Shown piece by piece: positions 17,316-28,238 of a stretch of 64,000 bases of DNA. Position 1 is the first letter of the stretch. Each line of letters begins with the position of its first letter. Made by a program: the position numbers and the translations under genes. Below the pieces are notes generated by a model. The model did no database searches. It was not told where the DNA came from and saw only the letters and a program-made list of their open reading frames with translations. This DNA is from Mycobacterium sp. 1465703.0 (lineage in GTDB: Bacteria; Actinomycetota; Actinomycetes; Mycobacteriales; Mycobacteriaceae), in the NCBI RefSeq assembly GCF_001672975.1, contig NZ_LZKU01000238.1, forward strand, positions 1 to 64,000, given 5' to 3'.

Positions 17316-17730
17316 GTTCAGCTCGGTGAAGGTGGGTGACCAACTTCCGGAGAAGACCTACCCGCTCACCCGGCAGGATCTGGTGAATTACGCGGGCGTC
17401 TCCGGCGACCTGAACCCGATCCACTGGGACGACGAAATGGCCAAGGTCGTCGGCCTGGACACCGCGATTGCGCACGGCATGCTCACCATGGGCATCGGCG
17501 GGGGCTATGTCACCTCGTGGATCGGTGACCCGGGTGCCGTGACCGAGTACAACGTGCGGTTCACCGCGGTGGTGCCGGTACCCAACGACGGTAAGGGGGC
17601 CGAGCTCGTCTTCAGCGGACGGGTGAAGTCTGCCGATCCCGAGACCAAGGCCGTGACCATCGCGCTGACGGCCACCACCGGCGGCAAGAAGATTTTCGGC
17701 AGGGCGATCGCGTCCGCAATCCTCGCGTAG
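17302..17730 (+). CDS. hadB: (3R)-hydroxyacyl-ACP dehydratase catalytic subunit HadB
   Basis: The catalytic half of HadAB and HadBC. At 142 residues it equals the M. tuberculosis length. The hydratase-2 motif is YAGVSGDLNPIHWDDEMAK, containing the catalytic Asp and His, followed by GLDTAIAHGMLTMGIGGGYV. It releases water from (3R)-hydroxyacyl-AcpM during FAS-II elongation. The ATG at 17302 lies inside the end of hadA; upstream in-frame codons are in a hadA shadow frame. It is followed after 3 bp by hadC. Confidence 0.95.
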   Translation: MPLREFSSVKVGDQLPEKTYPLTRQDLVNYAGVSGDLNPIHWDDEMAKVVGLDTAIAHGMLTMGIGGGYVTSWIGDPGAVTEYNVRFTAVVPVPNDGKGAELVFSGRVKSADPETKAVTIALTATTGGKKIFGRAIASAILA

Positions 17731-17733
17731 GCC

Positions 17734-18234
17734 ATGGCGCTCAAAACAGACATCCGCGGAATGATCTGGCGGTATCCGGATTATTTCGTCGTTGGGCGGG
17801 AGCAACTGCGCCAGTTCGCGCTGTCCATTAAGAATGATCACCGAGCCCACTACGACGAGAGCGTAGCCGCCGCACTCGGCCACGATGCGATCGTCGCACC
17901 GCTGACCTTTGCGACCATCTTCGCCAAGCTGGTCCAGCTCGACTTCTTCCGGCACGTCGACATCGGCATGGAGACGCTGGTGATCGTCCAGGTCGACCAG
18001 CGGTTTGTGTTTACCAAACCGATCAAGGCCGGTGACAAGCTGTGGGCCCGGATGGACATCGTGTCGGTGGATGAGCGTTTCGGCGCCGACATCGTCGTGA
18101 CCAAGAACATCTGCACCAATGACAAGGATGAGGTGGTCTTGGAGGCCTACACCACGCTGATGGGCCAGTACGCTGACAACTCCGCGAACCTGCGCTGGGA
18201 CCCGGAATCCGGCCAGGTCGTCAGAACGGCGTAA
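17734..18234 (+). CDS. hadC: (3R)-hydroxyacyl-ACP dehydratase subunit HadC
   Basis: A 166-residue HadA paralog that partners HadB to form HadBC, which acts on the longer meromycolate chains. It begins MALKTDIRGMIWRYPDYF and has the same layout as HadA (FATIFAKLVQLDFFRHVDIG, VDQRFVFTKPIKAGDK, DIVVTKNICTNDKDEVVLE). The catalytic Asp-His motif is absent, as in HadA. The spacing to hadB is 3 bp, so hadABC is one operon. A 155-bp gap follows before tRNA-Trp. Confidence 0.94.
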   Translation: MALKTDIRGMIWRYPDYFVVGREQLRQFALSIKNDHRAHYDESVAAALGHDAIVAPLTFATIFAKLVQLDFFRHVDIGMETLVIVQVDQRFVFTKPIKAGDKLWARMDIVSVDERFGADIVVTKNICTNDKDEVVLEAYTTLMGQYADNSANLRWDPESGQVVRTA

Positions 18235-18389
18235 TTGGTATTGGATTTCCCGCGCTTAGGGGCAATCAAGTACACTCGGTCCTCGGGGTTTTCCCAGCAT
18301 TAGCGCGCTTTCCGTGAGTCGACCAATCGGAAGGCGCGCGAGTCATGTAAGCCCCGGTAGGTAAGCGCAGGTTGGCCTGCCAACCGCGA

Positions 18390-18462
<73 letters not shown>

Positions 18463-18521
18463 CTGAAGACGAAACGTCCGGTGACGACGCAGGCCGGGAC
18501 GGCCTGAAGAGGAACCAGACG

Positions 18522-18590
18522 ATGAGGGATGTGCCATGGTGGACACTGGAAGTATGTGCCGCCACTGATGGGACGGCTCTCCGGTACTAG
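18522..18590 (+). other. possible 22-codon upstream ORF with tandem Trp codons before secE
   Basis: ATG at 18522 opens a short frame reading MRDVPWWTLEVCAATDGTAL then RY, ending TAG at 18588-18590. A purine-rich GAAGAGGAA lies about ten bases upstream. Two consecutive TGG codons occur just after the tRNA-Trp gene. Translation is unproven and the frame could be chance. Confidence 0.25.
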
Positions 18591-18608
18591 CAAACAAAGG
18601 AGCATGCG

Positions 18609-19878
<1,270 letters not shown>

Positions 19879-19925
19879 ACCGGCGCATACGCCGGGCGTA
19901 AACCAGGAAGGAACCGCACAATCTC

Positions 19926-20354
19926 ATGGCCCCGAAGAAGAAAGTCGTCGGGCTGATCAAGCTTCAGATCCAGGCGGGGCAGGCCAACCCGGCGCCGCCG
20001 GTCGGGCCCGCGCTCGGTCAGCACGGCGTCAACATCATGGAGTTCTGCAAGGCATACAACGCTGCCACGGAGAACCAGCGCGGCCAGGTCATCCCGGTGG
20101 AGATCACGGTCTACGAGGACCGCAGCTTCACCTTCGCGCTCAAGACCCCGCCCGCCGCCAAGCTGCTGCTCAAGGCCGCCGGTGTGGGCAAGGGATCGGC
20201 CGAGCCGCACAAGACCAAGGTCGCCAAGGTCACCTGGGATCAGGTCAAAGAGATCGCCGAGACCAAGAAGACCGATCTGAACGCCAACGACATCGACGCG
20301 GCCGCCAAGATCATCGCCGGCACCGCCCGGTCGATGGGGATCACCGTCGAATAG
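19926..20354 (+). CDS. rplK: 50S ribosomal protein L11
   Basis: A 142-residue L11, the usual length. It binds 23S rRNA in the GTPase-associated centre and is the target site region for thiostrepton. The start [20 protein letters not shown], the proline-rich [20 protein letters not shown] and the C-terminal rRNA-binding domain ([19 protein letters not shown]) are all intact. AGGAAGGAACC lies upstream of the start. rplA follows, matching the conserved L11-L1 pair. Confidence 0.97.
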   Translation: MAPKKKVVGLIKLQIQAGQANPAPPVGPALGQHGVNIMEFCKAYNAATENQRGQVIPVEITVYEDRSFTFALKTPPAAKLLLKAAGVGKGSAEPHKTKVAKVTWDQVKEIAETKKTDLNANDIDAAAKIIAGTARSMGITVE

Positions 20355-20427
20355 GTGACCCCACCCGTGGGAGGGCCAGCTTCGGCCCGCTTTCCAACCA
20401 CGACCCAACACCCGATTGGATGAATGA

Positions 20428-21135
20428 ATGAGCAAGAACAGCAAGGCATATCGCGCCGCCGCCGAGAAGGTGGACCGCGACAACCTCTACTCCCCGCTGG
20501 AAGCGGCCAAGCTCGCCAAGGAGACGTCGTCGAGCAAGCAGGACTCGACCGTCGAGGTGGCGATCCGGCTGGGCGTCGACCCGCGCAAGGCCGACCAGAT
20601 GGTGCGCGGCACGGTCAACCTGCCGCACGGCACCGGTAAGACCGCCCGTGTCGCGGTGTTCGCCGTCGGTGACAAGGCCGAGCAGGCGCAGGCCGCCGGC
20701 GCCGACATCGTCGGCAGCGATGACCTGATCGAGAAGATCCAGGGCGGATTCTTGGACTTCGACGCCGCGATCGCGACCCCCGACCAGATGGCCAAGGTGG
20801 GTCGCATCGCCCGCGTGCTCGGTCCGCGTGGCCTGATGCCGAACCCCAAGACCGGCACCGTGACCCCCGATGTCGCCAAGGCCGTGGCCGACATCAAGGG
20901 CGGCAAGATCAACTTCCGGGTGGACAAGCAGGCCAACCTGCACTTCGTCATCGGCAAGGCCTCGTTCGACGAGAAGGCCCTGGCCGAGAACTACGGCGCC
21001 GCGCTCGACGAGGTGCTGCGGCTCAAGCCGTCCGCGTCCAAGGGTCGTTATCTGCGCAAGATCGTGGTCTCGACGACGACGGGACCGGGCATCCCGGTGG
21101 ACCCGGCCGTCACCCGCAACTTCGCGGAGGGCTGA
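20428..21135 (+). CDS. rplA: 50S ribosomal protein L1
   Basis: The L1 stalk protein, 235 residues. Signature pieces are [59 protein letters not shown] and [21 protein letters not shown]1 often represses the L11-L1 transcript, but I did not identify a mimic of its rRNA site in the leader. The gene ends 26 bp before the convergent ECF sigma gene. Confidence 0.97.
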   Translation: MSKNSKAYRAAAEKVDRDNLYSPLEAAKLAKETSSSKQDSTVEVAIRLGVDPRKADQMVRGTVNLPHGTGKTARVAVFAVGDKAEQAQAAGADIVGSDDLIEKIQGGFLDFDAAIATPDQMAKVGRIARVLGPRGLMPNPKTGTVTPDVAKAVADIKGGKINFRVDKQANLHFVIGKASFDEKALAENYGAALDEVLRLKPSASKGRYLRKIVVSTTTGPGIPVDPAVTRNFAEG

Positions 21136-21161
21136 GCCCGCCTGGCCGGACGCCTCAGCGG

Positions 21162-22388
21162 CTAACCGCCGCACTCGACGATGCGCCGCCGCAGAAATTC
21201 ACGGCCCGGGTCAGAGCCGTTGGACTGCAACGCCATTCGATACCAGGTGAGTGCATCGGCGGGTCTGCCGGCGCGCCGCAGCAGGTCGGCGCGTACGGTC
21301 GCAACAAGATTGGAGCGGCCGAGCCGCGGATCGTGTGCCACCTTATCCAGGGCGGACAGGCCGGCGTCGGGTCCGTCGCGCAAGCCGATCGCCAGTGCCC
21401 GGTTGGCGGCGACCACCGGCGAGTGGGTCAGTCCGAACAGCCGGTCGTAGGCGGTGCAGATGGCGACCCAGTCGGTTTGCTCCCAGGACGGTGCCGTGGC
21501 ATGCAGCGCGGCGATCACGGCCTGGGGCAGATAGGCGCCCGTCGAGCCCTGGGCTTGGCGCAACCGCTCGAGGCCACGGGAAATGCGCCCGCGGTCCCAT
21601 CGGCGCCGATCCTGCTCCTCGAGCGGCACCAGCATTCCGTTGTCGTCCACCCGGGTCGCGCGCCGCGAATCATGCAGCAACATCAACGCCGACAAGGCGT
21701 GCGCCTCCGGCTCGTCGGGCAGCAGCGCACACAGCTCCCCGCCCAGCCGGATCCCTTCGTCGCACAGGTCGTCCCGGATCGCCGAGGGGCCCGCGGTGGA
21801 CCAGTAGCCCTCGGTGAAAACCGAATAGACGCAGGCGAACACGTGGGGTGTACGCTCGGGCAGCAACTCGGCCGGCGGTACCCGCAGCGGAATGTTGGCA
21901 TGCCGAACCTTGTTCTTGGCGCGGGTGATTCGCTGACCGATCGCCGCCTCGGTCTGCAGCAGCGCGCGGGCGATCTCGCCGACGGTCAAACCCGACACCA
22001 GCCGCAGCGTCAGGGCCAGTTGAGATTGCCGGTCCAGCGCCGGATGGGCACAGGTGAACATCATCCGCAGCTCGTCATCGCGAACCGGGTGCGGGTCGCT
22101 GTGATCGGTGCGTGCCCGCATGTCGTCCACGTAGCTCTTCAAGGCTGCCAATTCCTTTCCGGGACGCGCTGATTCGCGGCGCAACCGATCCCGGGCGCGA
22201 TTGCGGCCGACCGTCACCAGCCACCCGCCCGGGTTATCGGGCATCCCGTCGCGCGGCCAGCTGCGCAGCGCTTCGGCGCAGGCCTCCTGGACGGCGTCCT
22301 CGGCGACGGTGAGGTCACCCGACCAGCGCGCCAGCGCGGCCACGGCCGGACCCCATTCCCGACGAAAGACGCCGTCCAGGTTGGGCAT
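21162..22388 (-). CDS. ECF sigma factor of the ECF42 type (DUF6596 C-terminus)
   Basis: A 408-residue extracytoplasmic-function sigma factor. Region 2 is at residues 5-75 (LTVAEDAVQEACAEALRSW, GWLVTVGRNRARDRLRRES). Region 4 follows (LALTLRLVSGLTVGEIARAL, EAAIGQRITRAKNKVRHA). The long C-terminal DUF6596/TPR-like domain comes after it (FACVYSVFTEGYW, YRMALQSNGSDPGREFLRRR). This architecture defines ECF42, whose members lack an anti-sigma factor and neighbour DGPF/YCII proteins. Here the partner lies 9 bp upstream on the same strand. In related systems regulation is thought to act through the C-terminal domain and the sigma factor directs its own operon. The signal is unknown. Confidence 0.88.
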   Translation of the reverse strand: MPNLDGVFRREWGPAVAALARWSGDLTVAEDAVQEACAEALRSWPRDGMPDNPGGWLVTVGRNRARDRLRRESARPGKELAALKSYVDDMRARTDHSDPHPVRDDELRMMFTCAHPALDRQSQLALTLRLVSGLTVGEIARALLQTEAAIGQRITRAKNKVRHANIPLRVPPAELLPERTPHVFACVYSVFTEGYWSTAGPSAIRDDLCDEGIRLGGELCALLPDEPEAHALSALMLLHDSRRATRVDDNGMLVPLEEQDRRRWDRGRISRGLERLRQAQGSTGAYLPQAVIAALHATAPSWEQTDWVAICTAYDRLFGLTHSPVVAANRALAIGLRDGPDAGLSALDKVAHDPRLGRSNLVATVRADLLRRAGRPADALTWYRMALQSNGSDPGREFLRRRIVECGG

Positions 22389-22397
22389 TCGCGACAG

Positions 22398-23105
22398 CTA
22401 CAGTGCGGAGATGCCAGCCAGCTGCCGCACCTGCACGGTCGAGGCGGGGATCATCGACGCGAGCTTGACGGCCTCTTCGCGGTCCGCGGCACTCAACAGA
22501 TAGATCCCGGTGGCGATTTCGGCGCCTTCCACATAGGGCCCGTCCGTAATCAGGACCTCGCCGTCGCGCACCCGCACGGTCGTGGCCGTGGACCGGTCGT
22601 GCAACGCGGCGCCGCCGATGATGTGATCGCCCGCGGCCGCGTGTAGATCGGCGTGCTTTGCCGCCACCGCATCCCACTCCGGTGTGCCCGGTGTATGTGC
22701 GGACGCGGGCGGTTCCAGCAGCAACGCGAGCCAGTCATTGCCGGTCAACTTGCGGGACAGCTCGATCGAGTGGACCGCCGGCCATACCTCTACGGCCCCA
22801 TAGCTGGCGAGTGGGATATCACGCGCCAGCGCCAGCGCCTCGTCAAGGTTTTCCGCCTCGAACACGTAGTAGCCGCAGGCCACCTCGGCGGACTCGGCGA
22901 AGGGACCGTCGGTGACGGTTGGCGCGTCCGGGCCTCCGGTGATCACCGCTGCCGCGGCAGCGGGCGCCAGCGCGTCTCCGGATTTGATCGCCGAGGCGGC
23001 TTTGGCGTGAAAGTTCTGCCATGCTGCCATCGCGGTGGCCCGGTCATCGGGTGTGCGGTCCTGCTCCCTGCTGATCAATAAGGCGAAATACTGCATGTTC
23101 GTCAC
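22398..23105 (-). CDS. fused double DGPF (YCII-like) domain protein, ECF42 partner
   Basis: A 235-residue protein made of two DGPF/YCII-like domains in tandem. The first has MQYFALLISREQDRTPDDRA and VTDGPFAESAEVACGYYVFE. The second has TTVRVRDGEVLITDGPYVEG and EIATGIYLLSAADREEAV. Most ECF42 partners are single-domain proteins encoded as one or more separate genes, so the fusion is notable. The function is unknown; the fold is a ferredoxin-like alpha-beta sandwich. The start is ATG at 23105 or 23096 (MQYFALL), and translation runs straight on to the sigma gene. Confidence 0.85.
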   Translation of the reverse strand: MTNMQYFALLISREQDRTPDDRATAMAAWQNFHAKAASAIKSGDALAPAAAAAVITGGPDAPTVTDGPFAESAEVACGYYVFEAENLDEALALARDIPLASYGAVEVWPAVHSIELSRKLTGNDWLALLLEPPASAHTPGTPEWDAVAAKHADLHAAAGDHIIGGAALHDRSTATTVRVRDGEVLITDGPYVEGAEIATGIYLLSAADREEAVKLASMIPASTVQVRQLAGISAL

Positions 23106-23192
23106 CTCCGGATAGTGAGCGAAGCCCCGTGCTCCACTCTCTACCTACTCGACGAACCGCGCAGCGCTAATCCGACACTCGCCCCGAAGAAA

Positions 23193-24089
23193 TCAGGCGG
23201 CGGCACCCGGCTTGAGATAGGTCACCAGGCTCACATCGAGCGCCTCGTCGGTGAAGTAGTACTCGCAGCCGCGCAGGTACTTGATGTAGCGGTTGTAGAC
23301 CTCTTCGGAGGTGACCTCGATGGCCTTGTCCCGGTTCGACTCGAGCGTGTCGCCCCAGATGTGCAACGTTTTGATGTAGTGCGGTCGCAGTGAAAGCGGT
23401 TCGGGCACAATAAATCCCGCCTTCTCACCGTGATCGACCATCATCTGGGTGGACGGCAGCCGGCCGCCGGGGAAGATCTCGGTGAGGATGAACTTGATGA
23501 ACCGGGCCGTTTCGAAGCTCAGCTTCTTGCCGCGCGCGGCCAGGTCGTACGGGTGGTAGCTGACGCTGCTCTGCACGGTCATCCGGCCGTCCTCGGGCAT
23601 GATGTCGAACGTCCGCTTGAAGAAATCGTCGTAGTTCTCGTGGCCGAAGTGCTCGAAGGCCTCGATCGACACGATGCGGTCGACCGGCTCGGCGAAGTCC
23701 TCCCAGTTCTGCAGTCGCACCTCGCGAGAGCGGTTGGTGTCGACGTCGGCCAGCAGTTGCTGGGACCGGGCGTGCTGATTCTTGGACAGCGTCAGCCCGA
23801 TGACATTGACGTCGTACTTCTCAACGGCGCGCTTCATGGTGGTGCCCCACCCGCAGCCGATGTCCAGCAAGGTCATGCCCGGCTTGAGGTCCAGCTGGTC
23901 CAGGTTGAGGTCGATCTTGGCGTACTGGGCCTCTTCCAGGCTCATGTCGTCGCGTTGGAAGTAAGCGCAGCTGTAGGTCCGGGTCGGGTCCTGGAACAGG
24001 CCGAAGAAGTCGTCGGAGACGTCGTAATGCGCCTGGATGTCTTCCGAACGCGTCCGCGTCTTTGTCGGGCTAGTCGGTTGCTCAGCCAT
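23193..24089 (-). CDS. mmaA4: hydroxymycolate synthase MmaA4
   Basis: A SAM methyltransferase that adds the hydroxyl/methyl group giving hydroxymycolate, the precursor of keto- and methoxymycolates. At 298 residues it matches MmaA4 closely from memory. It begins [18 protein letters not shown] and has VLD-type SAM motif [37 protein letters not shown] and the MmaA4-specific tail [12 protein letters not shown] preferred the ATG at 24089; an upstream in-frame start at 24119 adds ten residues. The hydroxymycolate role rests on this resemblance. It is downstream of mmaA1 with a 224-bp gap holding a gene scar. Confidence 0.93.
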   Translation of the reverse strand: MAEQPTSPTKTRTRSEDIQAHYDVSDDFFGLFQDPTRTYSCAYFQRDDMSLEEAQYAKIDLNLDQLDLKPGMTLLDIGCGWGTTMKRAVEKYDVNVIGLTLSKNQHARSQQLLADVDTNRSREVRLQNWEDFAEPVDRIVSIEAFEHFGHENYDDFFKRTFDIMPEDGRMTVQSSVSYHPYDLAARGKKLSFETARFIKFILTEIFPGGRLPSTQMMVDHGEKAGFIVPEPLSLRPHYIKTLHIWGDTLESNRDKAIEVTSEEVYNRYIKYLRGCEYYFTDEALDVSLVTYLKPGAAA

Positions 24090-24240
24090 TTTCGTCCTGT
24101 TCTCCTGGATGAGGTTCACTTCCTACAACCCGCGCACGCGTCCTAGGGGTCTGATCTGACCTGCAACGATACCCAACGGACCGGCGTGATTTCGCCAAGG
24201 GTGCGAGTGCGCGTCGCGACCCCGACCGCGGATATGGAGT

Positions 24241-24273
24241 CTACTTTTGCAGGCCGAACTGGTGCACGTCCAC
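24241..24273 (-). pseudogene. C-terminal scar of a lost mycolate methyltransferase gene
   Basis: The minus strand reads VDVHQFGLQK followed by TAG, in a frame shifted relative to mmaA1. It matches the C-terminal signature of this enzyme family (for example IDVNQFTLAK of the paralog near 9877). mmaA1 already ends with its own NVAQYTLTK. The scar lies between mmaA1 and mmaA4, where M. tuberculosis has mmaA2 and mmaA3. The reading frame upstream (about 14 more residues back to the mmaA1 stop) has no family similarity. The simplest reading is a deletion that joined the mmaA1 end to the last ten codons of a neighbour. Confidence 0.6.
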
Positions 24274-24313
24274 CCGGGCCCCGACCGCAGCATGCGGGTG
24301 GGACGACTCGGTG

Positions 24314-25228
<915 letters not shown>

Positions 25229-25261
25229 TCACGGGGATGCGTTTCTATCAAGTCTTTTTGG

Positions 25262-26167
25262 CTAACTTGCCTTGCTGAAGTTTTGCGTCAGCACGCCGAT
25301 CACCTGATCCCACAACTGCTGCGGAAGATCATGACCCATGCCGTCGAAGGTCACCAATCGGGCACCCTCGATGGCCCTGGCCACCGCGCGGCCACCGAAC
25401 GGCCGCATCAGTTTGTCCGCCCGGCCGTGGATCACCACGGTGGGCGCGGTGGTCTGCCGGTTGTAGCGACGCAGGCTGCCGCTGCCCAGCACCGCGCCGA
25501 AATGCCGCGCGACGCCCTGCGGGTAGTAGTTGCGGTCGTAGCCTTCGGCGGCCTCGGCTCGGGCCTGTTCTTCGGGCACGCGGTAACGCGCGCCGCCGAT
25601 GATATTGCCGACGCGCACCGCGTTGTCGATGATCACCTCGCGCGGTGAGTCCGGCGGTGGGCCCTTGAGCAATGCCAGCAGCGCGCGCGGGGCCGGCGGG
25701 GGGAGTAGCGCCGAATTGTTGCTGGAGAAGATGACCGCCAGCGTTTTGGTCCGCTCACGGAAACGCGCTGCGAAGATCTGCGCGATCATGCCGCCCATCG
25801 ACGCCCCCACGATGTGGGCGCGCTCGATGCCCAGCTGATCCAGCACCGCCGCGGCGTCGTCGGCCATGTCTTCCAGCTTGTATGCCGAATGGCTGGGTAA
25901 ACCCAACCAGGACCGGAGCAGCCTGATCACCAGTGGCTGACCCGAGCTACGGTGCTGGGTTTTGCTGGACAGCCCGACGTCGCGGTTGTCATACCGGATG
26001 ACCCGCAGGCCGTTGCTGACCAGCTTCTCGCAGAACGCCACCCGCCACAGCAGCAGCTGGGCTCCCAGTCCCATGATCAGCAGGACGGGCGGATCGTCGA
26101 TGTCGCCCATGTCCTCGTAGTACAGCTTCAAATCGCCGGAAATGGCGTGCCCCGTACGCACCTGCAC
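25262..26167 (-). CDS. lipG: alpha/beta-hydrolase LipG
   Basis: A 301-residue alpha/beta-hydrolase, the length of M. tuberculosis LipG. The nucleophile elbow is VGASMGGMIAQIF (catalytic serine near residue 130). An aspartate lies in HGRADKLM and a histidine in FDGMGHDLP, completing the triad. An oxyanion segment is seen in LLIMGLGAQ. LipG is reported to have phospholipase/thioesterase activity linked to mycolate metabolism. It sits upstream of mmaA1 on the same strand with a 75-bp gap and directly downstream of the UbiB-like kinase gene (12 bp). Confidence 0.93.
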   Translation of the reverse strand: MQVRTGHAISGDLKLYYEDMGDIDDPPVLLIMGLGAQLLLWRVAFCEKLVSNGLRVIRYDNRDVGLSSKTQHRSSGQPLVIRLLRSWLGLPSHSAYKLEDMADDAAAVLDQLGIERAHIVGASMGGMIAQIFAARFRERTKTLAVIFSSNNSALLPPPAPRALLALLKGPPPDSPREVIIDNAVRVGNIIGGARYRVPEEQARAEAAEGYDRNYYPQGVARHFGAVLGSGSLRRYNRQTTAPTVVIHGRADKLMRPFGGRAVARAIEGARLVTFDGMGHDLPQQLWDQVIGVLTQNFSKAS

Positions 26168-26179
26168 CAGAAAAAGCTC

Positions 26180-27526
26180 CTATACCTCGACGTCGGATTG
26201 GTGCTCGCGGCTGACTTCGACCATGAAGTTCGCGAAATAGCCGGTCAGCTGCGGATCCGACATCATTTGCCACTTGGGCGCCAGCAGCTTCATGTACCGC
26301 TCGACGTAGAGGAATTGCTTGCCGATCAGCACCAGCTCGCGGGGCAGTTTGACGTCGTAGGCGTCCGCCAGCGCGGAGAGCTGCCGCCCGATGTCGGCAT
26401 ACGACATGTCGCCCAGGGTCTGCATGGTCAGCGGGGTGGCGAACTTCTCCAGGTCCTTGGCGGCCTGCGCCTCGGGCTTCATGGTGCCGACGGCACCCAT
26501 CAGCACCACGATCTTGCCCGCCGCCGCGTGGTCCTTCTTGACCAGCAGCGCGTACACCAGTTCGCGCAGCAGCCAGCGGGTGCGCGGGTCGATGCGGCCC
26601 ATGATGCCGAAGTCGAAGAACACGATGCGGCCCTGTTCGTCGACGTAGAGGTTGCCCGCGTGCAGGTCGCCGTGGAACAGCCCGTGCCGCAGCCCGCCCT
26701 CGAAAAGCGAGAACAGCAGCGCCTTCACCAGCTCGACACCGTCGAACCCGGCCTTGCGGATGGCGGCGACGTCGTCGATGCGGATGCCGTGCACCCGTTC
26801 CATCGTCAGCACCCGATCGCTGGTGAAATCCCAGAACACCTGCGGCACCCGGATGTTTCGGCCGAGCGGTGAGGCGTGCAGGTGTGACACCCAGGCCTCC
26901 ATCGACTGCGCCTCCAGCCGGAAATTCAGCTCCTCGGCCAGGTTGTCGGAGAAGTCGGCGACCACGTCTTGCGCCGAGAGCCGGCGGCCCAGCTTGGCCA
27001 GCTCGACGGCCTGGGCGAAACGCTTGAGGATCTGCAGGTCGGCCGCCACCCGGCGCCGGATGCCTGGGCGCTGGATTTTGACGACGACCTCCTCGCCGGT
27101 GTGCAGGGTGGCGTAGTGCACCTGCGCGATGGACGCCGACGCGAAGGGCGTCTCGTCCCATTTGGCGAACAACTCGGACGGGTCGCCGCCGAGGTCTTCG
27201 ACGAAGAGCTTGTGCACCTCTTCGGAGTCGGCGGGCGGCACCCGGTCGAGCAGGCCGCGGAACTCGCGGGACAGCGATTCGCCGAACGCCCCGGGACTGG
27301 ACGCGATGATCTGTCCGAACTTGACGTACGTCGGTCCCAGGTCGGCGAAGGTCTGCGGGAGCTGTTTGATCACCTTCTGCTGCCAGGGCCCCTTGGCCGG
27401 CAGCTTGGTGAGGATGCGAGCGGCGGTGCGGGTGACCTGCCAACCTGTCACGGCAACCCGGGCCGCTTCGACCGGTAGTGGCACCCGGTCGAGCTTGGCC
27501 CCCTCTCGATGTTTGGCAGAGCTCAT
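26180..27526 (-). CDS. ABC1/UbiB-family atypical kinase (Rv0647c-like)
   Basis: About 448 residues of the UbiB/ADCK protein-kinase-like family. The invariant lysine-glycine-glutamine motif is VKFGQIIASSPG, followed by VVVKIQRPGIRRRV, the catalytic-loop-like GLFHGDLHAGNLYVD and the metal-binding FFDFGIMGRID. UbiB proteins are ATPases that support lipid and isoprenoid metabolism; the substrate here is unknown. The start was taken as ATG at 27526 (MSSAKHREG), with an upstream in-frame ATG at 27553. No C-terminal transmembrane pair is clearly seen. The 12-bp spacing puts it in one operon with lipG. Confidence 0.88.
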   Translation of the reverse strand: MSSAKHREGAKLDRVPLPVEAARVAVTGWQVTRTAARILTKLPAKGPWQQKVIKQLPQTFADLGPTYVKFGQIIASSPGAFGESLSREFRGLLDRVPPADSEEVHKLFVEDLGGDPSELFAKWDETPFASASIAQVHYATLHTGEEVVVKIQRPGIRRRVAADLQILKRFAQAVELAKLGRRLSAQDVVADFSDNLAEELNFRLEAQSMEAWVSHLHASPLGRNIRVPQVFWDFTSDRVLTMERVHGIRIDDVAAIRKAGFDGVELVKALLFSLFEGGLRHGLFHGDLHAGNLYVDEQGRIVFFDFGIMGRIDPRTRWLLRELVYALLVKKDHAAAGKIVVLMGAVGTMKPEAQAAKDLEKFATPLTMQTLGDMSYADIGRQLSALADAYDVKLPRELVLIGKQFLYVERYMKLLAPKWQMMSDPQLTGYFANFMVEVSREHQSDVEV

Positions 27527-27580
27527 CAGTGCAGTGTGCCAAATCGGCAGCAAAGAGTCCCAATCCTGCGACTTCGACGC

Positions 27581-28183
27581 TCAGCGCTCTTCCGCTCTTT
27601 TCCAGGGCTGCACCCAGCCCTGGATCGCCCAGCCCTCCCGCGCCGCGATCAACTCGTACATGGTGGCGCCGTCGATCGTCTCCCGGATGATGTCGGCGTG
27701 CCCGGCATGCCGGGCCAGCTCGTTGATCACGTGCAGGATCACCCAGCGCACCGACCAGGCCTGCTGGTTTTTGGGAAACCACGGGATGTCCTGCGGAACG
27801 GGCACCGCGGCGTCTAGGTCCGCGGCCTCCGCCAGCCGCAGTGATGTCGCGTTCTGCGCCTCGAACTCCGCCAGCAGCCCGGCCAGCGTCTCGTCGGGCC
27901 GCATCACGTGCTGTTCGGCGAACTCCGTCGCGATCTGTTCGAACGGGCGGGTGTCTTTCGGTGGCATGTCGGGGGCGGCGGCGACGCGCGCCATCCAACT
28001 GCGTTGCATGCCGGTGGCGTGCTTGATCAGCCCGCCGATCGAAAGCGCACTGACCGAGGGCGTGGACCGGGCCTGTTCGTCGGTGAGGCCATGGCTGACC
28101 GCGAAATAGGCGCTCTGGTGAAAGGCCAGGAATTCGCGCAAGGCACTGCGTTCGTCGGCTACCGGCGGGGCGAGGGCGGGCAT
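27581..28183 (-). CDS. DinB-fold (DUF664) protein
   Basis: A 200-residue four-helix DinB/YfiT-type protein. The metal-binding histidines are expected in GGLIKHATGMQRSWM and in NELARHAGHADIIRE. Relatives bind a divalent metal and act as thiol S-transferases (mycothiol- or bacillithiol-dependent) or remain uncharacterised, so a mycothiol-dependent enzyme is possible but not shown. It is divergent from the mannosidase gene, with only 55 bp between the starts, and ends 54 bp upstream of the UbiB-like start. Its job is unknown. Confidence 0.82.
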   Translation of the reverse strand: MPALAPPVADERSALREFLAFHQSAYFAVSHGLTDEQARSTPSVSALSIGGLIKHATGMQRSWMARVAAAPDMPPKDTRPFEQIATEFAEQHVMRPDETLAGLLAEFEAQNATSLRLAEAADLDAAVPVPQDIPWFPKNQQAWSVRWVILHVINELARHAGHADIIRETIDGATMYELIAAREGWAIQGWVQPWKRAEER

Positions 28184-28238
28184 TGGTCGATCCTAGGTCT
28201 CGATCGCCGTAAGGTGCGGGGATGCAGGTGGTTTCGGC

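Noticed and set aside
18241-18276. Possible promoter before tRNA-Trp (TTGGAT and TACACT)
   Set aside because: The spacing is about 24 bp, too long for a standard sigma-A promoter. A different -35 may exist but I could not fix it.
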